Below, piece after piece: positions 35,112-43,352 of a stretch of DNA of 64,000 nucleotides; the stretch's first letter is position 1; each line of letters opens with the position of its first letter. The stretch covers positions 372,001 through 436,000 of the forward strand of contig NKIH01000003.1 in the NCBI GenBank assembly GCA_002255925.1, written 5' to 3'. Both the position numbers and the translations under genes were made by a program. The notes beneath the pieces are model-generated. The model was not told the DNA's origin. It did no database searches and saw only the letters and a list, made by a program, of their open reading frames with translations. This DNA comes from Burkholderiales bacterium PBB6 (GTDB lineage: Bacteria; Pseudomonadota; Gammaproteobacteria; Burkholderiales; Burkholderiaceae_C).

Positions 35112-35513
35112 AATGGAGGCAAACCATACGGCCTATAAATATTTGCGCGCCATGGATAGCGGCAACTATGCCAGCCTCTGGGAAAATACTAGCCTATCGC
35201 AAGAGGCGGACTAACTGAGAGCAACTAGGTTACCGCTATAGACAATATGATAAAAGTCTTTGGCCTGTACAAAGAAAGAACCGAGGAGGAATATGGCTTT
35301 TCAAGCAAAATGTCTAGCGGCGAAGTTGGAAAACTCTACGCCCTTGTGTTTAGAACTCAATTCTCATCCTTGACCGCTGAAGAAAAAAGCTTTCCCACGA
35401 GGGCGGCGAGTGGAGGCTTGCAGGGCACTTCCTTAACACCAATACCAGAAAATAATTCAGTACCCTTGCTGCTTCACGTTGAAGCAGCGTCGACGCTCAG
35501 CAGCTCGGATTAA
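35112..35513 (+). pseudogene. Broken frame, possibly a DUF4019-like protein
   Basis: The first part (35112-35213, ATG to TAA) reads MEANHTAYKYLRAMDSGNYA and then SLWENTSLSQEAD before the stop. The second part, in another frame from 35247, reads MIKVFGLYKERTEEEYGFSS and then GKLYALVFRTQFSSLTAEE. Together they resemble the DUF4019 pattern (helix with 'xxxDxGxYxxxW', then strands with 'GxxxxRxxxx'). It is A/T-rich. Neither piece forms a complete protein, so it is taken as decayed. The match is by eye and uncertain. Confidence 0.4.
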
Positions 35514-35722
35514 TTTGCGAAGCGCAACAGCAAAATGCAGCCTATGCGTACCTTCCAACAATTCCACCCAGCACGGTAGCCTAACTGGTAGTTTAACGCG
35601 GAGGCCAACACGGCCCATGAGTACGCTATTGTCATGATCCTTGCTGGTGCCTAGCGCGTTTTGCGCTCCGGCGCTGATTCATCTGGGCCTTAGGCCGCTC
35701 GATCCGCTCGATCGTCAAAAGA

Positions 35723-36007
35723 ATGCTCGAACCTGACATTTCATATCGAGTATATAAAATATCAGCCAATCCAATGGCACTGCTTCCTTCGATACCTCTT
35801 GTCGTTTTTGTCTACGGAGCGGCAAAGGCACTCGACGTGAATTCCGAATACATTGCCGCACCTGGAAACAAGGTGAACGTGGAGAATCTTTGTGTTTCCC
35901 TGTGCATCGGCATGGCGGAATACTACGCATGTCCGAATATACTTTTCAACCGCCTTTCCCCATCTTCTCATCAATCTCACGGCCATGTTTATCGTCTGGG
36001 TTGCTGA
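35723..36007 (+). CDS. Hypothetical protein, low confidence
   Basis: This 94-residue frame has one hydrophobic stretch (ALLPSIPLVVFVYGAA) and several cysteines. Base composition is lower in G+C than the window average. No ribosome site or family is seen. The frame on the opposite strand is about equally open, so it may not be a gene. Upstream (35514-35722) I see no gene; the sequence has only an attC-like heptamer discussed below. Confidence 0.25.
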   Translation: MLEPDISYRVYKISANPMALLPSIPLVVFVYGAAKALDVNSEYIAAPGNKVNVENLCVSLCIGMAEYYACPNILFNRLSPSSHQSHGHVYRLGC

Positions 36008-36168
36008 GAATGTGACCTAACCGCTGCTACGCGCGCTTACGCGATGGCTGAAGCCGAAGTCGTGCGCGGCGAAAGAAATGCGCAGAGATTGGCACGCGTT
36101 GCGACCGCGGAGCTAGAGCGAGTTTCAAGTAGACTTATGTTTTATACAGCTTAGAGGGGGTAGAACCT

Positions 36169-36984
36169 ATGTGGTCTCGTTTCATGACATTCGCGTTGCC
36201 GATCTCGTTTGCATTCAGTCTTCTTCTTGCTGGCTGCGGTGGAGGTGGGTCCTCAGGGGACCAAGCGAGCAACGTTACTCTTGCCAACGTAAGCCTGCCC
36301 GCCATTACTGACGAGACGTACGAAAATGGGTCTCCAACCAGGACGACACTGCCATCGTTTCTGGTCTCCGCTGACGTTCAGGGCAACTTGGCAAGCCTGA
36401 ATGGCAAGACCATCTATGTGATTGTTGAGGATCGGGACGGGTTCGTTCAGAGGGCAAGCGTAGTCGCGCCGCTAAGGCAGGTCGGGACCACCATATACGT
36501 CGAGACGAAGACCTTCGGCCCCCCGCCAGGCAGGTACACGAGCGGCTTTGTGATCAAGGTTTGCCTCGACTCCAACTGCACAACCCAACTGGGCGGAAGC
36601 CCGATCGTGGTCCCGTACGACATCACGGTCCTTCCGGGCTTGGTGCTCAATTCGAATGCCGCAGTGAGCCTAACGTCCCGAGTCAACACGCGCACGGAAC
36701 GCACAGTTCCTCTCACGCTTCCGACGGGGCTACTCTATTATCCGGATGACTTTCTCCCATACGCTGGAAAGCCAAGGCTCGACAAGCAGGACATCCCATT
36801 CCAACCGGCTCTTGATTGGCGGGTCGACAGCAGCTCGTCCCCGACAGCCACGGTGATAGGCAATGCGGCAGCGGCGGGTTCCTACTCCGATAATCTCGTT
36901 CTTTACGCTGAGGTGCAAACCCCGAAGGGCAAGAGATTCCGGTTGGAGGCGCAAGTGCCAGTGCTCTACACAGTCACTCCCTGA
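36169..36984 (+). CDS. Lipoprotein of unknown function
   Basis: This 271-residue protein has a signal with lipobox LLAGC (Cys23) followed by a flexible GGGGSSG linker, the usual form of Burkholderiales surface or periplasmic lipoproteins. AGGGGG precedes the start. The body is beta-rich and Thr/Val-heavy: a first domain of about 110 residues (KTIYVIVEDRDGFVQRASVV, TKTFGPPPGRYTSGFVIKVC), then a second (LVLNSNAAVSLTSRVNT, RFRLEAQVPVLYTVTP). Both resemble Ig-like sandwiches. No enzyme motif is present. The gene is alone on the strand, and the base composition recovers toward the window average. Confidence 0.7.
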   Translation: MWSRFMTFALPISFAFSLLLAGCGGGGSSGDQASNVTLANVSLPAITDETYENGSPTRTTLPSFLVSADVQGNLASLNGKTIYVIVEDRDGFVQRASVVAPLRQVGTTIYVETKTFGPPPGRYTSGFVIKVCLDSNCTTQLGGSPIVVPYDITVLPGLVLNSNAAVSLTSRVNTRTERTVPLTLPTGLLYYPDDFLPYAGKPRLDKQDIPFQPALDWRVDSSSSPTATVIGNAAAAGSYSDNLVLYAEVQTPKGKRFRLEAQVPVLYTVTP

Positions 36985-37061
36985 GCCTTGTCCGGCGAGA
37001 TAGGCGTTTGCGACGCACGACCCCTCGCTCAGCCGGACACGGGGCTTGTTTTAGTTCTGTA

Positions 37062-37104
37062 GACACTTTGACCTAACTGACAGCCAAACCATCAGCCAGC
37101 CAGG
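37062..37104. repeat. Second copy of the 43-bp IS3-end-like sequence
   Basis: This matches 34609-34651 at 33 of 43 bases, with a 14-base identical core GACAGCCAAACCAT. Both copies have the same orientation. It lies 8 bp before the fluorescence-recovery-like gene, and its last bases (GCCAGG) run straight into that gene's AGGAGA ribosome site. Confidence 0.6.
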
Positions 37105-37112
37105 AGATTCCA

Positions 37113-37430
37113 ATGAGCAACGAATGGAGCGCCTCCGAGAAGAAGATTGCCCGCCGCGTCTTTGATGCCGCGCTGAATCAGGAGCTGGCTGATGTTTTAC
37201 AGGTCTTCAAGGCAATGGCTGCGAACGCGGCAGACGCCGAGGCCATGTGGGCCACGGAAGAATTCCTGTCCACCGCCCGGCGAGAAATTGACGCCAAGTA
37301 CGACTTTCGCTATTCCCAGTTGCACATGGTCTTTGGCAAGCTGCTGCGCGAAGGTCGAATAGCCGAGGCAGATATCGCGGGCCTGTCGGACGACAACCTG
37401 AACAAGATCTTGCGGTGCGCTGAGTTCTGA
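37113..37430 (+). CDS. Fluorescence recovery protein (FRP)-like protein
   Basis: This 105-residue all-helical protein aligns with cyanobacterial FRP along nearly the whole length. The strongest part is MWATEEFLSTARREIDAKYD (residues 45-64), against DLWKLHDFLSAKRHEIDGKY in Synechocystis. Cyanobacterial FRP is a dimer that speeds the return of orange carotenoid protein (OCP) to its resting state. The functional Trp50 and Arg60 of Synechocystis match Trp46 and Arg56 here, but His53 and Asp54 are Glu49 and Glu50. No OCP, phycobilisome or carotenoid gene is near, and the host appears heterotrophic. FRP-like proteins without OCP exist in proteobacteria, and their role is open. Confidence 0.82.
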   Translation: MSNEWSASEKKIARRVFDAALNQELADVLQVFKAMAANAADAEAMWATEEFLSTARREIDAKYDFRYSQLHMVFGKLLREGRIAEADIAGLSDDNLNKILRCAEF

Positions 37431-37456
37431 GGTGGCTTGGTACCCCACCGAGCCCC

Positions 37457-40315
37457 TCACCCCACCGCCGCCACCGCCACCCTCACCTCCACGCACTTCA
37501 CCAAGCTGCGCAAGGCCGGCAGGCAAGAGCCGCAGTTGGTGCCGCACTTCAGCGCCGCCTGCAGTTGCGTGAGCCGGTGATCCGGGCTGCCCTCAAGGCC
37601 TTCCAGTTGCTGGCGAATCACCGCTTCGTTCACATTGAAGCAGGTGCACACCTGGGGGCTGATCGGGGCCATTTGCTGCCCGGCCAAAACGCCGGGCATC
37701 AACAACTGGCGGGCCGGGTTGGGCAGCGCCGCATCTGATTCCAGCAGGCTGCGCAGCCAGGCTTCGCTTTTGGCGTCACCTCGCGCATCACTTCGCACAT
37801 CACTTCGGGCATCGCCACGCAAATCGCCGTGCAAATCAGCACCCGCATCGCCCACCAACCAGAACGCATCCAGCTGCTCCGCCCCCGCTTCGTTGGCGCG
37901 CACCCGCACCGCGCGGTGCTGGCCACGCTCGGGGTCGAGGTAGCTGATGGCCTGCGGCCCGTCCACGCCGAAGGCCGCGCGCAGCGGCGCCAGCACCGCT
38001 TCACTCACCCGGCCCGTGGCACCGGCACGCAGCAGCAGGCCGCTGCGGCCATGGGCGTCTGGCTCGCGGCCAAAGGGCAGCAGGCAGGCGTAGCCGAAGG
38101 CGGCCATCGCAGGCTTGATCAGCTCACGCAGCGTGGCGGCTTCGCCCTCCGGCAACCACGCCATGGCGGTCAATCGCCAGGGCAGTGCCACGGGTTCGAT
38201 GGCCACTGCGGCATGCTTCAACTCGGGCTGCTTCGAGCGTGGGCAGAACGCGGGCGATGTGAGCGCATTCACGCCACCCGCAGCCACGCCGCCCAGCACC
38301 TCACCGCCCCAGTGCATGGCGATGAACACCTGGCCCGGCGCCATGCGCTCGCTGCCGCGCGCACTCAGCACCACGTTGCCGCGGCGTGAACGCACGCGCA
38401 GCAGCTCACCCTCGGCCACGCCCAAGCGCGCCAGGTCAGCGGGGTGCACTTCCACGCTGGGCAGGCCGTCGTGGCCAAACAGGCGGCCCAGCTGGCCGGT
38501 GCGGCTCATGCCGTGCCACTGGTCGCGCAGGCGGCCGGTGAGTAGGCCGAAGGGGTAGGCGTCATCACACGGCTCGGCAAGCGGCATGTAGGCCACATCG
38601 GCGAACTGCGCACGGCCATCGGGCGTCGGGAACACGCCGTCTTCATACAGGCGCACCCGGCCCGCCATGGCGCCCTCAGGAAGCGGCCACTGCTGCGGCC
38701 CTTGGGCTTCCAGCATGGCGTAGCTGAGGCCGGTGATGTCCAGGTCGCGGCCGCGCGTGCTTTCCCGGTGCTCGCACCACACCTGCTCGGGCGTGCGGTA
38801 GTCGAACATAGCCACGCGCTCCGGCGCAATGCGGGCGGCCAGGCGGCGCGCCACGTCGGCGGCAATGTCCCAGTCGTGGCGGGCCGCGCCAGCGGGCGGC
38901 AGGGCAGCGTGGGTGCGGCTGATGCGGCGCTCGCTGTTGGTCACCGTGCCGTCCTTCTCGCCCCAGGTGGTGGCGGGCAGCAGCAGGTCAGCAAAAGCGG
39001 CGGTGGCCGTGGTGGAAAAGGCCTCTTGCACGATGACAAATTCGGCGCGCTGCAAGGCCCGTTGTACGGTGGCCTGATCAGGCAGGCTCTGGGCCGGGTT
39101 GGTGCAGGCAATCCACAGCGCCTTGATCTGCCCGTCGGCTGCGGCCTGGAACATTTCCACCGCCGTGAGGCCGGGCTTGCCTGGCACCTCGGGCACGCCC
39201 CAGAGTGCTGCCACCTCGGCCCGGTGCGCGGGGTTGGCCAGGTCGCGGTGCGCGCTCAGCAGGTTGGCCAGGCCACCCACTTCGCGGCCGCCCATGGCAT
39301 TGGGCTGGCCGGTCAGGCTGAAGGGGCCGGCGCCGGGTTTGCCGATCTGGCCGCAAGCCAGGTGCAGGTTGATCAGGGCCGCGTTCTTGGCGGTGCCGCT
39401 GCTGCTCTGGTTCAGGCCCTGGCAATACAGGCTGAGCGTGGCCGGGCTGCTGCCAAACCAGCGTGCGGCGGTGCGCAGGTCTTCGATGCGCAGGCCCGTC
39501 AGCTCGGCGGTATGTTCGGGGGTGAAAGCCGCCACGCGCTGCTTGAGCGCATCGAAGCCGGCCGTGTGCGCGGCGATGTAGTCGGGCAGGGTCAGGCCCT
39601 CTTGCAGCAGCAGATGCAGCAGCCCGTGGTACAGCGCCACATCACTGCCGGGGCGCAGGGCCAGGTACAGGTCAGCGGCGTCGGCGGTTTCGGTGCGGCG
39701 CGGGTCGGCCACGATCCAGCGCTGCGCCGGGTTGGCGCGCCGGGCATCTTCCAGCCGACGGAACAGCACCGGGTGCGCCCATGCCATGTTGGAGCCGGTG
39801 ATAAACACCGTCTGTGCATGGGCCAGGTCTTCGTAGCTGCAGGGCGGTGCGTCGGCGCCCAGCGTGGCCTTGTAGCCGGCCACGGCGCTGCTCATGCACA
39901 GGCGCGAATTGGTGTCGATGTGGTTGCTGCCCAGCAGGCCCTTCACCAGCTTGTTGAAGACGTAGTAGTCCTCCGTCAGCAGCTGGCCCGAGACATACAC
40001 GCCGATGGCATCGGGCCCGTGCTGCGCATGAATGGCGGCGAGGCGATCAGCGGCGTGGTCGAGGGCGGCATCCCAACCCACCGCCTGCGGCGCTGCGCCG
40101 CGCTGCAACCGCCGCATGGGTTGCAGCAGGCGCGTCTGGCGGGTGAGTGCGGGCGTGGCGGTGAGGTGCAGGGTCGAGCCCTTGGTGCACAGACGGCCGA
40201 GGTTGGCGGGGTGCTGCTCGTCACCGCGCACGCTGATGATCTGGCGTTCATCGTGTTCGATGATGACGCCGCAGCCAACGCCGCAGTAGGGGCAGGTCGA
40301 TCGGGTTTCAGCCAT
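37457..40315 (-). CDS. nasA: Assimilatory nitrate reductase catalytic subunit
   Basis: This 952-residue molybdopterin (bis-MGD) enzyme reduces nitrate to nitrite in the cytoplasm. The N-terminal [4Fe-4S] site is CPYCGVGCG with a further Cys in GRLCTKG. Core motifs are SRLCMSSAVAGYK, GSNMAWAHPVLFRRLEDAR and YCQGLNQSSSGTAKN. The C-terminal part carries an extra BFD-like [2Fe-2S] domain (CTCFNVNEAVIRQQLEG, then CGTNCGSCLPALRSLVK), as in NasA/NarB proteins that take electrons from a flavoprotein. No signal peptide is present. A hydrophilic insert has a repeat DARSDVRSDARGDAKSE. The ATG at 40315 follows the flavoprotein gene by 22 bp. Confidence 0.95.
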   Translation of the reverse strand: MAETRSTCPYCGVGCGVIIEHDERQIISVRGDEQHPANLGRLCTKGSTLHLTATPALTRQTRLLQPMRRLQRGAAPQAVGWDAALDHAADRLAAIHAQHGPDAIGVYVSGQLLTEDYYVFNKLVKGLLGSNHIDTNSRLCMSSAVAGYKATLGADAPPCSYEDLAHAQTVFITGSNMAWAHPVLFRRLEDARRANPAQRWIVADPRRTETADAADLYLALRPGSDVALYHGLLHLLLQEGLTLPDYIAAHTAGFDALKQRVAAFTPEHTAELTGLRIEDLRTAARWFGSSPATLSLYCQGLNQSSSGTAKNAALINLHLACGQIGKPGAGPFSLTGQPNAMGGREVGGLANLLSAHRDLANPAHRAEVAALWGVPEVPGKPGLTAVEMFQAAADGQIKALWIACTNPAQSLPDQATVQRALQRAEFVIVQEAFSTTATAAFADLLLPATTWGEKDGTVTNSERRISRTHAALPPAGAARHDWDIAADVARRLAARIAPERVAMFDYRTPEQVWCEHRESTRGRDLDITGLSYAMLEAQGPQQWPLPEGAMAGRVRLYEDGVFPTPDGRAQFADVAYMPLAEPCDDAYPFGLLTGRLRDQWHGMSRTGQLGRLFGHDGLPSVEVHPADLARLGVAEGELLRVRSRRGNVVLSARGSERMAPGQVFIAMHWGGEVLGGVAAGGVNALTSPAFCPRSKQPELKHAAVAIEPVALPWRLTAMAWLPEGEAATLRELIKPAMAAFGYACLLPFGREPDAHGRSGLLLRAGATGRVSEAVLAPLRAAFGVDGPQAISYLDPERGQHRAVRVRANEAGAEQLDAFWLVGDAGADLHGDLRGDARSDVRSDARGDAKSEAWLRSLLESDAALPNPARQLLMPGVLAGQQMAPISPQVCTCFNVNEAVIRQQLEGLEGSPDHRLTQLQAALKCGTNCGSCLPALRSLVKCVEVRVAVAAVG

Positions 40316-40337
40316 GGGGTGCTCGGTGGTCTGCCGC

Positions 40338-41639
40338 TCAGGCGCCCTGCAGGGCGGGGCGGCGTGGGGTGAACGTGGAGGTGGCGGGCGTGTTGCCAGC
40401 CGGTGCCGCCAAGGCCGCGAGCGACTCACAAGCCGCCTGTCCGAAGATCAGGCCATCACGCAGTGCAGCCACGGGGCGGCCGCTGCGGATGAGGTCGAGG
40501 TACCACGGGCCGTCGTGCGTGTCGCCATACAGGCAGGCACCCACGAGGCGGTTGCCGCGCAGCACCAGCTTCTTGTAGACGCCGCTGCGCAAATCGTTGA
40601 GCAGCAGTTCCTCACAGCCCTCGCCGCCCATGAAGTCGCCGGCCGAAAACAGATCAATGCCCGTGACCTTGAGCTTGGTCGACACCTGGCTGCCCGTGTA
40701 GCGGCCCAGTCCGTGTTCCGCCAAGTGCGTGGCACACACCTGGCCCTGCTCATACAGCGGCGCCACCAGGCCATACGCCACGCCACGGTGGGCGGCGCAC
40801 TCACCCACCGCGTAGATGCGCGCGTCGGTCACGCTCTGCAAGGTGTCAGTCACCACGATGCCGCGCTGGCACAGCAAGCCAGCGGCTTCGGCCAGGGCGG
40901 TGTTGGGGCGAATGCCGGCGGCCATCACCACCAGGTCGGCCGGCAGTTCACGGCCGTCTTGCAAGCGAACGGCGCGCACGCGGCCCTGCGGTGATGCCAG
41001 CAGCTCCGCCGTCTGGCTCACCAGCGCAAAAGACAAGCCGCGCTCGCCCAGCGTGCGGGCCAGCAGGCCGCCGGCGGTGCGATCAAGCTGGCGGTCCATC
41101 AGCCAGGCGGCCAGGTGCACCACGGTGACGCTCATGCCGCGCTGGCGCAGGCCGTTGGCAGCCTCCAGGCCCAGCACGCCGCCGCCAATCACCACGGCAT
41201 GGCGGTGCGTGCGCGCGGCGTCGATCATGGCCTCGGTGTCAGCGATATCGCGGTACGAGATGACGCCTTCCAGCTCACGCCCCGGCAAGGGCGGCACAAA
41301 CGGGGTTGAGCCGGTGGCAATCAACAGGCGGTCGTAATGTGCTTCAGTGCCATCGGCGGCCACCACCACGCGGCGGGCGCGGTCGATGCGCACCACCGCC
41401 TTGCCCAGGTGCAGCGTGATGCCGTGACGCGCATACCAATGCAGCGGGTTGAGCACGATCTCATCGATCGTCTGCTCACCGGCCAGCACCGGCGACAACA
41501 TGATGCGGTTGTAGTTGGGGTGCGGCTCGGCGCCGAACACGGTGATGTCGTAGAGGTCTGGCGCCGTCTTCAACAGCTCTTCCAGCGTACGAACGCCGGC
41601 CATGCCGTTGCCGATCATCACCAGTTGAAGTTTCTTCAT
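40338..41639 (-). CDS. FAD-dependent NAD(P)H oxidoreductase, electron donor to nitrate reductase
   Basis: This 433-residue flavoprotein has the fold of the N-terminal half of NirB and of rubredoxin reductase. It has FAD motif VMIGNGMAGVRTLE, GSTPFVPPLPG, NADH motif VVIGGGVLGLEAANGL, FAD-contact IYAVGECAAHRG and STKLKVTGIDLFSAGDF. It lacks the BFD and sulfite-reductase domains of NirB. It is the NasC/NasB-type small subunit that passes electrons from NADH to the NasA iron-sulfur clusters. It is the first gene of the nas operon. Its start at 41639 is divergent from the ANTAR sensors. Confidence 0.9.
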   Translation of the reverse strand: MKKLQLVMIGNGMAGVRTLEELLKTAPDLYDITVFGAEPHPNYNRIMLSPVLAGEQTIDEIVLNPLHWYARHGITLHLGKAVVRIDRARRVVVAADGTEAHYDRLLIATGSTPFVPPLPGRELEGVISYRDIADTEAMIDAARTHRHAVVIGGGVLGLEAANGLRQRGMSVTVVHLAAWLMDRQLDRTAGGLLARTLGERGLSFALVSQTAELLASPQGRVRAVRLQDGRELPADLVVMAAGIRPNTALAEAAGLLCQRGIVVTDTLQSVTDARIYAVGECAAHRGVAYGLVAPLYEQGQVCATHLAEHGLGRYTGSQVSTKLKVTGIDLFSAGDFMGGEGCEELLLNDLRSGVYKKLVLRGNRLVGACLYGDTHDGPWYLDLIRSGRPVAALRDGLIFGQAACESLAALAAPAGNTPATSTFTPRRPALQGA

Positions 41640-42033
41640 CGCGCTGCCATTTGAGGACGGACCCAGAAACTCACGCACCTCGTCCACCGCTCGCTTCCAG
41701 CACATGCCCATCACGCCAACGCAGCTGCCTGCCCCGCGCAGCAAAACGCGGAGTTGGCCAAAGCCAGTGCAGATGAAAGGGGGGATGGGCCGATGCCCTG
41801 GAAGCGCTGGCCGCACCGCCGTTGGCGGGCCAGAAGGGACGAGGCGCGAGAGCGCTCGCTGCGATGTACGCAAACATCGTGCCGGGCAAAACCGGCCCGC
41901 AGGCGGCCATGGCGCACAGGCTTGGTGCGCCCGGTGCGTGCGCCGGAAACACCCCGTCAAAGCGCCAGGCCAAGCCCGCGGTGCGTGGCAAGACTTCGCC
42001 TATGCTTCGGGCCTGTTGTCTTGCCGTGTGTGG
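41640..42033. other. Intergenic control region, nas operon and ANTAR sensors
   Basis: This stretch of 394 bp between the divergent flavoprotein and ANTAR1 genes has no convincing gene. On the minus strand it carries a sigma-54-like promoter (41884-41869) and then a leader of about 220 bases. The leader contains a hairpin CTGGCC...GGCCAG (about 41831-41805) and another CCGCG...CGCGG (about 41752-41735). This resembles an antitermination leader, but no exact ANTAR hexaloop was found in it. Confidence 0.5.
41869..41884 (-). promoter_or_regulatory. Sigma-54-like promoter for the nas operon
   Basis: On the minus strand CGGCAC, five bases, TTGCG match the core of the -24/-12 consensus (GGCAC-N5-TTGC) but not its outer bases. 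It lies about 230 bp upstream of the flavoprotein start. Nitrogen assimilation genes are standard sigma-54/NtrC targets. It is weaker evidence than the perfect site upstream of nirB. Confidence 0.45.
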
Positions 42034-43326
42034 ATGTTGATGCGCCCTTCCCCTTTGCTTGCATGGCTTGGCCCGGCGCTTGATGACGCCCAGGCAGCGC
42101 GCTGGCAATTGCGCGTGCAAGAGGGCGGCCACGCCACCGTGGACATGGTGCATGGTGCGCAGGCCCTGAACCAAGTTGGCGCGCCGGCCGCACCACGGGC
42201 CGTCATCGTGGTGGCCGATGCACCGCAGCTGCTTTCTGCCCTGCAGGGCCACACCTGGCAAGGCGGCCCTGTGAGCCTGTTCGGCCCCACCCCCACCCAT
42301 GCTGAAGCCGATGCCTTGCTGGCCGCGGGCGTGAGTGGCTGGTGGCCCGACACGCTCAGCGCCTCGGCCCTGAACGCCGCACTGGCCCTGGACCGCGTGC
42401 GCTGGCAACAGGGCATTGATGCCCGCAGCCAGCTCGACCGCGCCCGGGCGCAGCTGGATGAACGCCAGTGGGTTGACCGCGCCAAGGGCGTGCTGATGAG
42501 CGCCCGCGGCATCGGCGAAAACGAAGCCTTCACCTTGCTGCGTGGCGCCGCCATGCACGCCAACCTGCGCATGGGCGAGCTGTCGCGCTCGGTGACCGAA
42601 GCCGCCCGCTGGGCCGATGCGATGAACCGCGCGGGCCAGCTGCGCATGTTGTCGCAGCGGCTGGCGAAGCTGGCGGTGCAGCGCTGGTCGGCCCTGGACG
42701 CTCGCCGCGCCCGCACCGACCAGGACGAAGCCTTGCGCCGCCTGGCGGACAACCTCACGCACCTGCAGGCCCTGCCCGCACCAGACACGGGCAGCGCGCC
42801 CTGGGCGAGCGCCCTGGCCACCGTGCAGCAGGCCAGCGAGGACTTGAGCGAGGCGCTGTCAGGCCGGCTGGGCGCTGAGATGCTGCGCCAGGTTGATGAG
42901 CGTGCCGACACCCTGCTGGCCGCGGCTGAGCAGCTGATCGTGGCGCTGGAAGCCGTCAGTGGCCGCCGCGCGCTGCACATCATCAACCTGTGCGGCCGGC
43001 AGCGCATGCGGGTGCAACGCGTGGCCAAACAAGCCTTGCTGGCGCAAAGCCTGGGGGATGCGGTCCGCCAGGCCTCGCTGCCCGCGCTGCTGGATGATTT
43101 CGAAGCCGCGCTGCGTGAACTGCAAGCCGCGCCTTTGAGCTCAAACGACATCCGCGAGGTGTTGCACGCCGCCAATGACGAATGGCTGCACCTGCTGCGC
43201 GGCCTGCACCAGCTGAACCAGGAAACCGGCCGCCTGACCTTGAGCCAGGCCAGCGACAAACTACTCTCGCTGTTCGAGCGCCTGACCGCCTCTTACGAGC
43301 GCAGCCTGCAAGTCATCATGGCCTGA
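42034..43326 (+). CDS. ANTAR antiterminator with two PilJ/NIT-type sensor repeats (NasR-like), copy 1
   Basis: This protein of about 430 residues has three parts. Residues 1-130 are a degenerate receiver-like domain with no phospho-acceptor pocket (the ADALLAAGVSGWWPD segment matches the receiver's last strand). Residues 136-192 form an ANTAR RNA-binding domain (ERQWVDRAKGVLMSARGIG, then FTLLRGAAMHANLRMGELS). The last 230 residues hold two PilJ/NIT-like four-helix repeats, each with the 'P-box'-like motif NRAGQLRMLSQRLAK and NLCGRQRMRVQRVAK. In NasR of Klebsiella a nitrate-binding NIT domain controls ANTAR antitermination. Here nitrate or nitrite should let the protein bind the nirB leader. 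An ATG at 42040 is an alternative start. Confidence 0.85.
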   Translation: MLMRPSPLLAWLGPALDDAQAARWQLRVQEGGHATVDMVHGAQALNQVGAPAAPRAVIVVADAPQLLSALQGHTWQGGPVSLFGPTPTHAEADALLAAGVSGWWPDTLSASALNAALALDRVRWQQGIDARSQLDRARAQLDERQWVDRAKGVLMSARGIGENEAFTLLRGAAMHANLRMGELSRSVTEAARWADAMNRAGQLRMLSQRLAKLAVQRWSALDARRARTDQDEALRRLADNLTHLQALPAPDTGSAPWASALATVQQASEDLSEALSGRLGAEMLRQVDERADTLLAAAEQLIVALEAVSGRRALHIINLCGRQRMRVQRVAKQALLAQSLGDAVRQASLPALLDDFEAALRELQAAPLSSNDIREVLHAANDEWLHLLRGLHQLNQETGRLTLSQASDKLLSLFERLTASYERSLQVIMA

Positions 43327-43352
43327 GCTTGGGCTACGCACACGCACCCGAC

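Noticed and set aside
35579..35700. attC-like site GCCTAAC with later CTTAGGC, and the cassette-like look of single plus-strand genes, suggesting an integron.
   Set aside because: The inner L-boxes do not pair, no matching GTTRRRY ends are found between the genes, and there is no intI gene in the window.
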